A stretch of 64,000 bases of DNA, taken from positions 1-64,000 of the forward strand of contig NZ_QOWE01000001.1 of assembly GCF_003334855.1 (NCBI RefSeq), given 5' to 3'. Under the pieces are notes generated by a model. That model searched no databases. It had not been told where the DNA came from and worked only from the letters and a program-made list of their open reading frames with translations. Made by a program: the position numbers and the translations under genes. Below are positions 8,751 to 17,748 of the stretch, in pieces; positions within the stretch are counted from its first letter, which is position 1; the number at the start of each line of letters is the position of its first letter. Origin of the DNA: Larkinella punicea. Lineage in GTDB: Bacteria; Bacteroidota; Bacteroidia; Cytophagales; Spirosomataceae.

Positions 8751-8774
8751 CTGGGGCAATTTTCCAAAGATTTG

Positions 8775-10007
8775 TCACGCTTTCACCGGAACGCGGGGTT
8801 GATAAACTGGTTTTCGCTTCACTTCCTGACTGGCCGGCACCGGAACCCGCCGGGGCCGGGCTGCTGTTTTTTTGTATTTTTTCTGGTACCAGATCAGGAA
8901 ACCGGTCCAGGGCAATGTAGCGGCAAAAAGGCTGGCCAGAAACATCAAAATCTTGCCAAATAAGCCAAAAGCCTGCCCGGTGTGCAGATCCCGGTTGGCG
9001 TGCTTGACGTTGTCGGCGGCCGAATAGTCGTTGAACAGCTCCGATTTCAGCAGCTTCCCGGAATATTGATCAAATTCGAACACGTTCTGTTTTTTAACGA
9101 TCTCGTACGGATACCGCAGATTGACCTTGACCGCATCTTTTGAATGTTTGGCAAAATTGATGTGTGCTTCGTTCCAGCCGGGATGATGGGGCGCGACGGT
9201 TTCGAAAGCCTGCACCGGACTGAACGCCCGCCCCGGCTGAACGACGGAAACCGGCTTTTTTACCTCTTTTCTGGCATCGCCCAAAACCGCATACACCAGT
9301 TTCTGCGACGGTTTTATGGCCCACCAGATCCCCGTGAGGGTAATCAGCAGGAGCGGAAAGACGAAGTAAAAACCGAGAACGTTGTGGAAATCGTAATTGA
9401 TCCGTTGCCATTTGGCATCAAATTTCAGCGTAAAAGCGGTTTTAACCTGATTTTTCTTCCGCGGAAACCACAGCACCAGCCCCGAAATCAGCATGACCAG
9501 GAAGATCACGATGTTTACCTTGATAATCCATTTGCCAACTTCTCCGAGCAACAGGGTCTTGTGCATTTTTTCAACCGCGTGCAGAAAATCCTGATCCATA
9601 TTCCACGGCCCCAGCACGGCACCGGTATACGGATTCAGCGAAACGACTGTTCTCTTTCCTTCATACTCTTCCTCATCTTCTTTGCCCGGTTTCTTCTTGC
9701 TCACGGCATTTTTGTCGACCAGTTTGGCAATGATGGTTCGGTCGGCAGCCGAAAACAGCCGGATCTGCTCGATTTTCTGGTCGGGAAACCGCTGCGTCAC
9801 CATCGACGTTGCCTGCGCCAGCGAGAGTTTAGGGCGGTTTTGCGGTTCGACAAAGCGAAATTCCTTCTGGGTAATGTTCCGGATTTCTTCTTCAAAAACG
9901 AAGAGGCAACCGGTAATGCTCACCACAAAAACTACGATCCCCGACGCCAGCCCAAGCCACAGGTGGAGCTGACCGCTTAGCCGTTTGAACGAACCTGTTG
10001 TTTTCAT
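8775..10007 (-). CDS. PepSY-associated TM helix protein (iron-regulated membrane protein, PiuB-like)
   Basis: Inner-membrane protein of the PepSY_TM family, 410 aa, with four main hydrophobic segments: about residues 15-40, 170-192, 225-250 and 355-380. Conserved features include LHLWLGLASGIVVFVVSITGCLFVF near the N-terminus, EKMHKTLLLGEVGKWI, and NRDLHTGQAFGLFGK before the last helix. Members are thought to act as ferric-siderophore or heme reductases, passing electrons across the membrane. The start is 1 bp after the stop of the TonB receptor gene, so the two are co-transcribed and probably serve the same ligand. The last ~40 residues are basic (KKYKKTAARPRR). Confidence 0.88.
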   Translation of the reverse strand: MKTTGSFKRLSGQLHLWLGLASGIVVFVVSITGCLFVFEEEIRNITQKEFRFVEPQNRPKLSLAQATSMVTQRFPDQKIEQIRLFSAADRTIIAKLVDKNAVSKKKPGKEDEEEYEGKRTVVSLNPYTGAVLGPWNMDQDFLHAVEKMHKTLLLGEVGKWIIKVNIVIFLVMLISGLVLWFPRKKNQVKTAFTLKFDAKWQRINYDFHNVLGFYFVFPLLLITLTGIWWAIKPSQKLVYAVLGDARKEVKKPVSVVQPGRAFSPVQAFETVAPHHPGWNEAHINFAKHSKDAVKVNLRYPYEIVKKQNVFEFDQYSGKLLKSELFNDYSAADNVKHANRDLHTGQAFGLFGKILMFLASLFAATLPWTGFLIWYQKKYKKTAARPRRVPVPASQEVKRKPVYQPRVPVKA

Positions 10008-10008
10008 A

Positions 10009-12396
10009 TCAGAAGCTGTACGAAAGATTGAGAAAAACCTGACGGCCCGGAATATCCTGGATTTTCTCGCTGGTCTGGGCGGTCGTATACTCGATGGTCT
10101 GCTTGTTGTTCGTGTTGAATACGTCCATCACGCGGACGCTCAACACCACTTTTTTCTGAACAAAATACCGGGATAAACTGGCATCCCAATACGCCAGTGT
10201 CTTTTCTTCTTTCTGGCTGGAAACCTTGGGGCCAATGCCGTTCCAGGCCACCTGAAAAAAGGTATTGCGTCCGATCGTCACGTCCGAAATCAGCTTGGCG
10301 CACCAGTCAAACTGGTCTTTGATGGCGTCTCCCCCACCCTGGTTTTCGTCTTTTAACTGGGAGTCGAACCGGGAATAACTTCCGTTGATACTCCAGAACG
10401 ACAGCGGTTTAACGGCTGCAATCAACTCGACGCCCTGAATGTACGCGGCATTGAAATTGTCCGGTTTTTCGAGCACCACGCCCGGCGACACATCATACAA
10501 CACTTTCTGGATCAGGCCGTCGATCTGGCGTCGGAAAAGGTTCATGCCCACATTCCATTTTGCCGCGGTTTTCATGTAGCCGAGTTCAAAACCCCAGGCT
10601 TTTTCCGGCCGCAACAACGGGTTGCCAGTTTTGATTTTAGCCACATCCGAGCTATCGACAAACGGACTCAGGTCCTTAAAACTGGCCCGCCGGATTTTCC
10701 GATCCACCGAAAATTTGATGAATTGTGTCGTATCCAGATTGAAGATAAACGACGCACTGGGCAGCGGAATAAAATAATTGCCGTGGGTGGAATAACTCTG
10801 TTCGAGCGTCTGGTTGTGAAAATCGGTATACTCCGCCCGAACGCCGATCACGCTCCGCAACCGGCCTTTGGTAATGGCCGACTGCACATAACCGGCCATG
10901 ATTTTTTCGGAACTCGTAAAGTTATTGGCCGGGCTCTGGGTCCGAAGAAACTGGTTTTTAGCGTAGTCGAACTTGTCGACCAGTTGAATGTTTTCGCGGA
11001 CGCGGCTGCTGTATTTTAAACCGGCGTTCCAGCTTACAATGTGATTGGTATGCAGTGAATAATCGGCCTGAACGAAGTCATTCCGGTCGTAATTATTCTC
11101 ATACGTATTGGTTTTTGCCGGTTTGGCATCGGACGGCAATCCCTCGCCGTTTAATTTCTGATCGGTCTGGTATTTGGGTTTGGGATAATCGCCATCGACG
11201 TGGTTATAAGAAACCGTCAACCGGCTTTTGGGCGATAGTTTCTGCGAAAAATTGAGGATGTATTCGTTGAAACGCCAGTCTTCCGTCTGATCTTCCGTCC
11301 GCAGGGTGCGGCTCGAAAAGGAGCGGTCGGCTTTCAATACTTTGGTATCCTGGGTTTTGATTTTAAGCTCCCGCTGCCATCCTCTCACGTATTCGGCTTT
11401 CAGATCGGCGCCTTTCCACAAATCCCAGCGCGTTCCCAGCTTGATGTTATCACTCGTTATTTTCCGGCTTTCTTTGGAAAAAATGTCCTGATAACCCGTC
11501 ACCTCCCCATTTTTCAACACCGTCACCCGGTTGGTTTCCGTCATGGAATTATCCCCGGTGAGCAGCACTTCGTTGCGATCATACGCCCCGTAAAACTCAC
11601 CTTTGCCAAATTTGTGAGAAGCCTGCAACGAAGCATTGTAACCGCCCAGGCTGTTGATGCCGACCATCGCCTGCCCGTGGGTCCCATACCGCGAATTTTT
11701 CTTGAGAATGATGTTGACGACCCCGTTCATGCCGTCGCCATCGTATTGAGCGCCCGGACTGGCAATAATCTCGATGCGTTCAATGGCCGAAACCGGAATC
11801 TGGTTCAGCACGACTTCCCGGTTATTCCCCGTAATCCCCGCATTTTTTCCGTCGATCAACACCAACGTATACGATTTTTCCAGGCCCCGGTAGCGAATGT
11901 CGCGCGGCACACCCGGAGGGCCTCCCATCGCAACCGACGGCATCAGCCGCAACATATCGCCCACCGAAGATCCTTTGGCAATCGGCAAATCCGCTGCCTG
12001 ATAAACAATCTTGCCCGGTTCGATTCTGGTCACACCAATCTCACCTTTGACCACAACTTCCGAAAGTTGTGATACGGCGGGCAGCAGATCCATGTTCAGA
12101 CTGATCACCTGATTATCGCGTTCGATAACGATAGGTCCCTGTTCCCGGCTTTCGTAGCCGATGCCGCTCACTTTCAAGGTATAAGACCCTTTGCTCAGTT
12201 TATCAAAAAGATAATCTCCGTTCTCACCGGCAACCACCCCTTTTATGAAAACGCCCTTTTCGAAAAGTTGTAGTGAGCCATAACTCACCGATACGGTATT
12301 GTCTTTTTCCCCGATTTTGCCGCGAATCTGGGCCTTCTGCGCCCAGGCGAGTGAGCAGGTTAAACTGAAGAGTGCGAAGAATAGATATTTTGTCAT
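10009..12396 (-). CDS. TonB-dependent outer-membrane receptor (outer membrane beta-barrel family)
   Basis: Imports a bulky ligand, probably a ferric siderophore given the PepSY partner. Signal peptide MTKYLFFALFSLTCSLAWAQ; carboxypeptidase-regulatory-like domain at about 22-110 (GVVAGENGDYLFDKLSKGSY); plug domain at about 125-235 with LIDGKNAGITGNN and IEIIASPGAQYDGDGMNGVV; then a beta-barrel to the C-terminus (FLNLSYSF, final aromatic residue). Length 795 aa is normal for this SusC-unrelated class, and no SusD gene is adjacent. The promoter region carries a 29-bp imperfect palindrome (12421-12449), a likely operator. Confidence 0.92.
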   Translation of the reverse strand: MTKYLFFALFSLTCSLAWAQKAQIRGKIGEKDNTVSVSYGSLQLFEKGVFIKGVVAGENGDYLFDKLSKGSYTLKVSGIGYESREQGPIVIERDNQVISLNMDLLPAVSQLSEVVVKGEIGVTRIEPGKIVYQAADLPIAKGSSVGDMLRLMPSVAMGGPPGVPRDIRYRGLEKSYTLVLIDGKNAGITGNNREVVLNQIPVSAIERIEIIASPGAQYDGDGMNGVVNIILKKNSRYGTHGQAMVGINSLGGYNASLQASHKFGKGEFYGAYDRNEVLLTGDNSMTETNRVTVLKNGEVTGYQDIFSKESRKITSDNIKLGTRWDLWKGADLKAEYVRGWQRELKIKTQDTKVLKADRSFSSRTLRTEDQTEDWRFNEYILNFSQKLSPKSRLTVSYNHVDGDYPKPKYQTDQKLNGEGLPSDAKPAKTNTYENNYDRNDFVQADYSLHTNHIVSWNAGLKYSSRVRENIQLVDKFDYAKNQFLRTQSPANNFTSSEKIMAGYVQSAITKGRLRSVIGVRAEYTDFHNQTLEQSYSTHGNYFIPLPSASFIFNLDTTQFIKFSVDRKIRRASFKDLSPFVDSSDVAKIKTGNPLLRPEKAWGFELGYMKTAAKWNVGMNLFRRQIDGLIQKVLYDVSPGVVLEKPDNFNAAYIQGVELIAAVKPLSFWSINGSYSRFDSQLKDENQGGGDAIKDQFDWCAKLISDVTIGRNTFFQVAWNGIGPKVSSQKEEKTLAYWDASLSRYFVQKKVVLSVRVMDVFNTNNKQTIEYTTAQTSEKIQDIPGRQVFLNLSYSF

Positions 12397-12420
12397 TAAG
12401 TTACAGGATAGGCTTCCAGG

Positions 12421-12449
12421 CTATTATTAACTAGACTTGTTATTAATAG
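12421..12449 (-). promoter_or_regulatory. Imperfect 29-bp palindrome upstream of the TonB receptor gene
   Basis: CTATTATTAAC at 12421 and TGTTATTAATAG ending at 12449 are near-complementary (9 of 11 positions) around a short centre. The site lies 25-53 bp before the receptor start codon. On the minus strand a TTTG about 19 bp upstream of TAGTTAAT could be the -33/-7 promoter, so a repressor bound here would block it. The regulator is unknown; iron-responsive Fur-like control would suit the operon. The rest of 12450-12549 is AT-rich with no gene. Confidence 0.5.
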
Positions 12450-12549
12450 TGGCAAAGAAAAGCCCTGATCGCGTACCTGACAACTTAATTTAGATTTATT
12501 TTAAATAAACAACAGAAAAGCGTATCCCGTATACTGGAAGTACAATTTT

Positions 12550-13248
12550 TCAGGAGAGCAACACAAAATGCGGTTCCAGATGCTTCAGCATTCCACTGGC
12601 AAATTCGGCTGGTGTGCCGGTTTTCAGGATGTTAATCAGGTCCTGGTGCGTGACGGAACCGACGGCGTGAAACTGGTGGCTGGTTTCGTATTCAACTACG
12701 TATTCGAAAACCGGCATCAGCATCGTCTGAAACCGTTTGATGGTTTCATTCCCGGCCATTTCATACAAGGTGGAGTGAAATGCGATTTCGCATTCGACCT
12801 TTTCCGGTATGGAACTCACCTGACTTTCCCGCTTCACCACCTCCTGAAGTTTCTGAATGCCTTCCTCGGTTTTGCGGGCAAACAGCAAAGCCGCCTGCCC
12901 TACTTCCAGCACCAGCCGGAACTCAAAAATCTGCTTGCGGGTGTCGGCTCCCAGCATGTGCGGCTGCATCATGCGCTCCAGTCCGCTCAGGATGTCGGGC
13001 TGCGCCAGAATCATCCCCCTCCGTTTTTTGGTTTCAATGATGCCCAGCATCCGAAACCGGCTCAGGGCCTCACGCACCACATTCCGGCTGACACCCAGCG
13101 CTTCGGCCAGTTCAATTTCCTTCGGAATCGCGTCACCCGGTTTGAAGGCTTTGTTGGCTATGTATTCACGAAGCCGTAACTCAACCTGATCCGCCATGGA
13201 GGTTGAAATAATGGGCAACATCCCCAGCGAAGATTCTACTTTTTCCAT
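12550..13248 (-). CDS. FadR/GntR-family transcriptional regulator (FCD domain)
   Basis: An N-terminal winged helix-turn-helix of GntR type (about residues 18-85: LREYIANKAFKPGDAIPKE, LGVSRNVVREALSRFRMLG) is followed by an all-helical FCD ligand-binding domain (about 100-225). The FCD metal-site residues appear in order as FEFRLVLEVG, FHSTLYEMAGN and HQDLINIL plus a late His. Such regulators usually respond to sugar acids or organic acids. It is divergent from the DUF1800 gene. The closest sugar-acid genes are at 16218-18603, so a link is possible but unproven. An ATGTAGTACAT palindrome lies upstream. Confidence 0.9.
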   Translation of the reverse strand: MEKVESSLGMLPIISTSMADQVELRLREYIANKAFKPGDAIPKEIELAEALGVSRNVVREALSRFRMLGIIETKKRRGMILAQPDILSGLERMMQPHMLGADTRKQIFEFRLVLEVGQAALLFARKTEEGIQKLQEVVKRESQVSSIPEKVECEIAFHSTLYEMAGNETIKRFQTMLMPVFEYVVEYETSHQFHAVGSVTHQDLINILKTGTPAEFASGMLKHLEPHFVLLS

Positions 13249-13304
13249 TTTTTATGCACGTGTTGGTGTGCCTTTTGAAAAACTAAGGTATTATAAAAAA
13301 AGAT

Positions 13305-13315
13305 ATGTAGTACAT
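13305..13315. promoter_or_regulatory. ATGTAGTACAT palindrome, candidate operator of the FCD regulator
   Basis: A perfect odd palindrome, ATGTA-G-TACAT, lies 57-67 bp upstream of the regulator start and within the intergenic region shared with the divergent DUF1800 gene. FCD regulators bind short palindromes of this kind, and autoregulation is common. I found no second copy upstream of the sugar-acid genes by eye. Confidence 0.4.
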
Positions 13316-13458
13316 TCCAACAAGCTCGGGTGATCAGAAACTTTTTAGGCCATCCTATAAAGCTGCAACCAGCGGGTAAATCCTTTTGGTTTGTAACTAA
13401 AACAGCTAAAGACTAAACTTCTGGTCGTTTGATTTGTCCAAACCCGAAATACGGATTT

Positions 13459-14895
13459 ATGAAGGAGCGAGTCAACAAGCAACATCTCTTCTGGCGGGCG
13501 GGTTTTGGTGCCACCCCAGCCCAACTGCGGGAGGCTGATCGCCAGCCGCTGCGAAAAGTAGTGAGCCAGTTGTTCACCGACAGCCAGGCGTTTACACCCC
13601 TGTCGGTAGTCGCTGATGACCAACCCGACAAAAAAGAGCTAAAAAACCGGTTTAAAGAAGGCCAGCTAACCCGCGATATGCTGAAAGACCGCATCCGCGA
13701 AAACCGGGAATCCATCCGCGATCTGAATGTGCGCTGGGTGGAACAAATGACCTCGGGCCGGGCGGCCTTGCGGGAAAAAATGGCACTGTTCTGGCACGGC
13801 CATTTTGCCTGTCGCAATCAGAACAACGTCCGGATGGTGCAGCAGTATACGAACCTTATTCGTGAAAAGGCGCTGGGCAACTTCGGCGATTTGCTGATGG
13901 CGGTTTCGAAATCCCCGGCCATGCTGCAATTCCTGAACAACCAGCAAAACCGCAAGAACGCACCCAACGAAAATTTTGCCCGCGAGGTGATGGAATTGTT
14001 TACGCTCGGTCGCGCCAACTATACCGAACACGACATCAAAGAAGCGGCCCGGGCTTTCACTGGCTGGGGGTTCAATCCACAGGGCGAGTTTGTTTTTCGT
14101 CGGAATGTACACGACGAGGGCGAAAAAACCGTGTTCGGAAAAACCGGAAATTTCCAGGGCGACGACATCATCAAACTCCTGCTGGAACGGAAAGAAACCG
14201 CCACTTTCGTGACCACCAAACTCTACCGGTTTCTGGTTACCGATGAAATCGCCACGGATTCGGCAGATCAGCAACGGATCAGTCAACTGGCCGACCAGTT
14301 TTACCGGAGCGGCTACGACACAGCCGGTTTGCTGGAGACGATTTTCACGAGCGACTGGTTTTATGATCCGAAACACATCGGGGCGCACATCAAATCGCCG
14401 GTAGAACTACTGGCTGGCATGCAACACAGTCTCGGGATTCATTTTGAACAAAAACAGCCGATTTTATACGTTCAGCGCACATTGGGACAGGTTTTGCTCT
14501 ATCCGCCGAACGTGGCTGGCTGGCCGGGCGGACGCAACTGGATCGACAGTTCGAGCCTGCTGTTCCGGATGAAACTCCCCGATCTGGTACTGAAAGCCGG
14601 TGAAGTGACGATCAAACCCAAAGACGATGGTGACGTGAATACGGCCCTGCTCGCCCGAAAAGTAAACCGCCTGTTTGCCTCCACCATCGACTGGTCGACC
14701 TTCGAAAAAGCCTTCCAGAAAGGCAGCGAGGAACACTTGTTAGACGAACTGGCTTTGTATTTTTTGCCGCAACCCCTGAGTCCTTCGCAACGGAATTTAC
14801 TCTTGACAAAAGTAAAAAAAGAAGCCCCCCGCAGTGAACAAATCCGAACCCTAACAGCCCTGCTGCTCTCCTTACCTGAATATCAATTGTGTTAA
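13459..14895 (+). CDS. DUF1800 domain-containing protein
   Basis: The ATG at 13459 (MKERVNKQHLFWRAGFG) is preferred over a TTG 30 bp upstream. The 478-residue protein carries the DUF1800 signature: HLFWRAGFGATPAQL at the N-terminus, LFWHGHFACR, ENFAREVMELFTLG, EAARAFTGW, a segment like DIIKLLLERKETATFVTTKL, and VAGWPGGRNWID towards the end. Members are widespread in Bacteroidota and Planctomycetes and almost always precede a DUF1501 gene, as here (13-bp gap). The biochemical role is unknown. No signal peptide is obvious at the chosen start. Confidence 0.9.
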   Translation: MKERVNKQHLFWRAGFGATPAQLREADRQPLRKVVSQLFTDSQAFTPLSVVADDQPDKKELKNRFKEGQLTRDMLKDRIRENRESIRDLNVRWVEQMTSGRAALREKMALFWHGHFACRNQNNVRMVQQYTNLIREKALGNFGDLLMAVSKSPAMLQFLNNQQNRKNAPNENFAREVMELFTLGRANYTEHDIKEAARAFTGWGFNPQGEFVFRRNVHDEGEKTVFGKTGNFQGDDIIKLLLERKETATFVTTKLYRFLVTDEIATDSADQQRISQLADQFYRSGYDTAGLLETIFTSDWFYDPKHIGAHIKSPVELLAGMQHSLGIHFEQKQPILYVQRTLGQVLLYPPNVAGWPGGRNWIDSSSLLFRMKLPDLVLKAGEVTIKPKDDGDVNTALLARKVNRLFASTIDWSTFEKAFQKGSEEHLLDELALYFLPQPLSPSQRNLLLTKVKKEAPRSEQIRTLTALLLSLPEYQLC

Positions 14896-14908
14896 AACCA
14901 TTCAACCC

Positions 14909-16132
14909 ATGCACCGTCGGAAATTTTTCAAACAGTCGGCCTTTGCCACAGTAGGAACCATGCTGATTCCCAGCTTCCTGAAGGCATATGAAAGCAAGCA
15001 TCTGGGATTGAACCAGCCTGTGGGCAAAACGCTGGTGATCGTTCAGTTGTCGGGCGGCAACGATGGGTTGAATACCGTCGTACCTTTCCGCAATGACATT
15101 TATTACCGCGAACGGCCAACAATTGCCATTGCTCCGGAAAAAGTGTTGAAACTCAACGACGAAATTGGTTTTAATCCGGCCCTCGAAGCATTGAAAGGTC
15201 TCTACGATGACGGTTTGGTAACGGTGGTCAACAACGTCGGCTATCCGAACCCCGACCGTTCCCACTTTCGCTCGATGGACATCTGGCAAACCGCCAGCGA
15301 TTCGGATAAATACCTGACAACGGGCTGGTTAGGACGCTATCTGGATGCCAACTGCCAGGGGAACGATTGCATCGCGCACCGGGCGATCGAGGTGGATGAT
15401 ACGCTGAGTCTGGCTCTGAAAGGCCAGGATCTGAACGGTTTGGCATTGCTCGACCCGAAGAAACTATACAACCAGACCCGCAGCGGTTTGGTAGCCGAGC
15501 TTTCCAACATAAAGCCCGCTGCGGAGGTAGTAGCCTCGCACCCGAACGTTTCGTATTTGTATAAAACCCTGGCCGAGACCGCTTCGTCGGCGGAAATTAT
15601 TTACGACAAGTCGAAAGTCACGCACACGAAAACCGTCTATCCGGCCAGTGAACTCGGCAACCGACTCAAAACCGTCTCGGAACTGATTACGTCGGGCGTC
15701 AACACGAACGTCTATTACATTTCCATTTCGGGATTTGATACGCACATCAATCAGCCGGGGCAGCAGGAACGGCTGTTGCGTCAGTATGCCGAAGCCGTAG
15801 CGGCTTTTACCAAAGACTTGAAAACCAACGGAAAGCTAAACGACGTGCTGTTGATGACCTTCTCGGAATTTGGTCGCCGGGTGAAGCAGAACGCCAGCAA
15901 CGGCACCGACCACGGCACGGCCAACAACCTGTTTCTGATTGGCGGAGGACTCACCCCGGGCCGGGTTTTCAACGAAGCACCGAACCTGACGAACCTGGAT
16001 GAAGGGGATTTGAAATATACCGTCGATTTCCGGAGCATTTATGCGACCTTGCTCCGCGACTGGCTGAAAGTCGATGATCAGGCGGTTTTAGGGCGGCAGT
16101 TTGAAACTCTAAAAGTTGTTTCGCGGAGTTAA
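14909..16132 (+). CDS. DUF1501 domain-containing protein (sulfatase-like fold, Tat-type signal)
   Basis: The N-terminus MHRRKFFKQSAFATVGTM is a twin-arginine-like signal. The body matches DUF1501, which belongs to the alkaline phosphatase/sulfatase-like fold: LVIVQLSGGNDGLNTVVP, RSHFRSMDIWQTA, GFDTHINQPGQQ, MTFSEFGRRVKQN and GTDHGTANNLFLIGG (metal-ligand-like Asp/His). It probably forms an exported partner to the DUF1800 protein encoded just upstream. Function is not established. Its last codons (VVSRS-stop) lie inside the left arm of a long intergenic palindrome. Confidence 0.9.
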   Translation: MHRRKFFKQSAFATVGTMLIPSFLKAYESKHLGLNQPVGKTLVIVQLSGGNDGLNTVVPFRNDIYYRERPTIAIAPEKVLKLNDEIGFNPALEALKGLYDDGLVTVVNNVGYPNPDRSHFRSMDIWQTASDSDKYLTTGWLGRYLDANCQGNDCIAHRAIEVDDTLSLALKGQDLNGLALLDPKKLYNQTRSGLVAELSNIKPAAEVVASHPNVSYLYKTLAETASSAEIIYDKSKVTHTKTVYPASELGNRLKTVSELITSGVNTNVYYISISGFDTHINQPGQQERLLRQYAEAVAAFTKDLKTNGKLNDVLLMTFSEFGRRVKQNASNGTDHGTANNLFLIGGGLTPGRVFNEAPNLTNLDEGDLKYTVDFRSIYATLLRDWLKVDDQAVLGRQFETLKVVSRS

Positions 16133-16208
16133 GCGGAGAAAAAGGGGAGTTACGCAGAGTTTTTTCTCTGATAAACTCTTTTTAACTCCGCTTAACTCTG
16201 CGAAACAA
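16116..16208. repeat. Long imperfect palindrome, GAGTTAAGCGGAG type
   Basis: The left arm starts TTGTTTCGCGGAGTTAAGCG (16116) and the right arm ends with a 20-base complement carrying one mismatch (to 16208). The arms continue inward with looser AGAGTT/AACTCT words. The left arm overlaps the last codons and stop of the DUF1501 gene; the right arm ends 9 bp before the convergent dehydrogenase stop. Twenty-four bases (16118-16141) recur exactly at 19491-19514. Likely acts as a bidirectional 3'-end structure. Confidence 0.85.
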
Positions 16209-16217
16209 TTTTAATTC

Positions 16218-17744
16218 TTATTTCTGCCACGACCCATCCACCAATCGAAAGATCGCCAGCGGGTTATCGGCTTTCAGTGCATCAGGCAATAACGCATCCG
16301 GGAAGTTCTGGTAACAAACCGGACGTGCAAACCGCCGGATCGCGTTCGTACCCACCGAGGTCGAGCGAACGTCGGTGGTGGCGGGATACGGCCCACCGTG
16401 GTTCATGGCGTGGCTCACTTCCACCCCGGTCGGAAAACCGTTGATCAGTACCCGGCCGACTTTCTGCTCCAGAATTTCCAGTAAATCAGCGTATTCCAGC
16501 AATTCTTCGGGTGTTCCGTACACCGTCGCGGTCAGGTGGCCTTCCAACCCCTGCGCCACCGCCAGCATTTCTTCTTTCGTATCGGCCGTCACCAACAAGC
16601 TGCTGGGTCCGAATACTTCTTCCGTTAATTCCGGATTTTCCAGTAATACATCGGCCGTTGTCGATAAAAGCGTCGGCTGGGCAGCCGCGAAACCATCGAC
16701 GACGGTTTCGGATTTACTGGCGATGAGAACCCGCGAAAAGGAGTTCAGCTTTTCAATCCCGGCCGTATACGCCTGATAAATTCCTTTCGTCAGCATTGGC
16801 GTCGGCTGCGTCTGCGACATCGCCAGACGAGCCTGACTCACAAAAGCATCTCCTCCATCCGATTGTTTGACAATGGCCAAACCGGGATTGGTACAAAACT
16901 GCCCAACACCCAGCGTAACCGAATCGACGTAGGCTTTGGCCAAGTCCAAACCCTTCTGTTTCAGAATGGCGGGCAGGAAAAATACCGGATTCGTACTGCC
17001 CATTTCGGAATAAACCGGAATGGGTTCCGGACGGCGGACAGCGGCATCATAAATCGCCTTTCCACCCCGAAACGACCCCGTAAACCCGATGGCTTTGATC
17101 TGCGGGTGCAACACAATGGCCATTCCCACGTCAATACCCGTACCTTGAACCATTTGAAAAACGCCTTCCGGCAATCCGCTGGCTTCAACAGCTTTCCGAA
17201 TAGCCTGACCCACCAGTTCCGAGGTGCCGGGGTGCGCCGGATGCGCCTTCACAACCACCGGACAACCGGACGCCAGGGCCGAAGTAGTGTCACCACCCGC
17301 CACCGAAAACGCCAGCGGGAAGTTACTCGCGCCAAAAATACCGACCGGTCCGAGCGCAATCAGCATCTGCCGCAAGTCGGGCCGGGGCAGCGGTTGACGG
17401 TCGGGCAGGGCGGTATCGATGCGGGCATCCACCCATGAGCCTTCGCGGAGGTATTGCGCAAACAACCGCAACTGGCCAGTGGTCCGACCGCGTTCTCCCG
17501 TCAGGCGGGGCAACGGCAGGGCGGTTTCGAGGTTGGCGCGTTCGAGCAGTTCCGGCCCCAGGGCCATAATTTCATCGGCAATCCGTTCCAGAAACTGCGC
17601 TTTGGCTTCGCCCGAAAGTTTGCGATAAATCGGAAAAGCTGCGGCTGCTAATTGGCAGGCCTGGTCAACTTCCTGACTCGTGGATTCACTGAAGGCCCCG
17701 TCTAATGCTTCGCCGGTGGCCGGATTAATGGCTTGAAAAGTCAT
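16218..17744 (-). CDS. 2-oxoglutarate semialdehyde dehydrogenase-type aldehyde dehydrogenase (NADP+)
   Basis: Oxidises 2,5-dioxopentanoate to 2-oxoglutarate, the final step of non-phosphorylating pentose or glucarate oxidation. It is a 508-residue ALDH with the short-loop features of the KGSADH group. Visible catalytic residues: N141 (ASNFPLAFS), K166 (VVVKAHPAHPG, cofactor binding), E247 (VYSEMGSTNPVF) and C284 (VGQFCTNPG). It sits 4 bp downstream of a FAH-family dehydratase gene that would supply its substrate. An alternative is another alpha-keto semialdehyde such as that from hydroxyproline breakdown. No upper-pathway dehydrogenase or sugar-acid dehydratase is in the window. Confidence 0.88.
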   Translation of the reverse strand: MTFQAINPATGEALDGAFSESTSQEVDQACQLAAAAFPIYRKLSGEAKAQFLERIADEIMALGPELLERANLETALPLPRLTGERGRTTGQLRLFAQYLREGSWVDARIDTALPDRQPLPRPDLRQMLIALGPVGIFGASNFPLAFSVAGGDTTSALASGCPVVVKAHPAHPGTSELVGQAIRKAVEASGLPEGVFQMVQGTGIDVGMAIVLHPQIKAIGFTGSFRGGKAIYDAAVRRPEPIPVYSEMGSTNPVFFLPAILKQKGLDLAKAYVDSVTLGVGQFCTNPGLAIVKQSDGGDAFVSQARLAMSQTQPTPMLTKGIYQAYTAGIEKLNSFSRVLIASKSETVVDGFAAAQPTLLSTTADVLLENPELTEEVFGPSSLLVTADTKEEMLAVAQGLEGHLTATVYGTPEELLEYADLLEILEQKVGRVLINGFPTGVEVSHAMNHGGPYPATTDVRSTSVGTNAIRRFARPVCYQNFPDALLPDALKADNPLAIFRLVDGSWQK

Positions 17745-17748
17745 GCTG

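Noticed and set aside
10009-12396. SusC-type nutrient receptor
   Set aside because: Length and plug fit the smaller outer-membrane beta-barrel family, no SusD gene is adjacent, and the partner is a PepSY protein, favouring siderophore uptake.
13345-13623. 92-residue frame antisense to the start of the DUF1800 gene
   Set aside because: Overlaps a well-supported gene on the other strand and shows no independent features.
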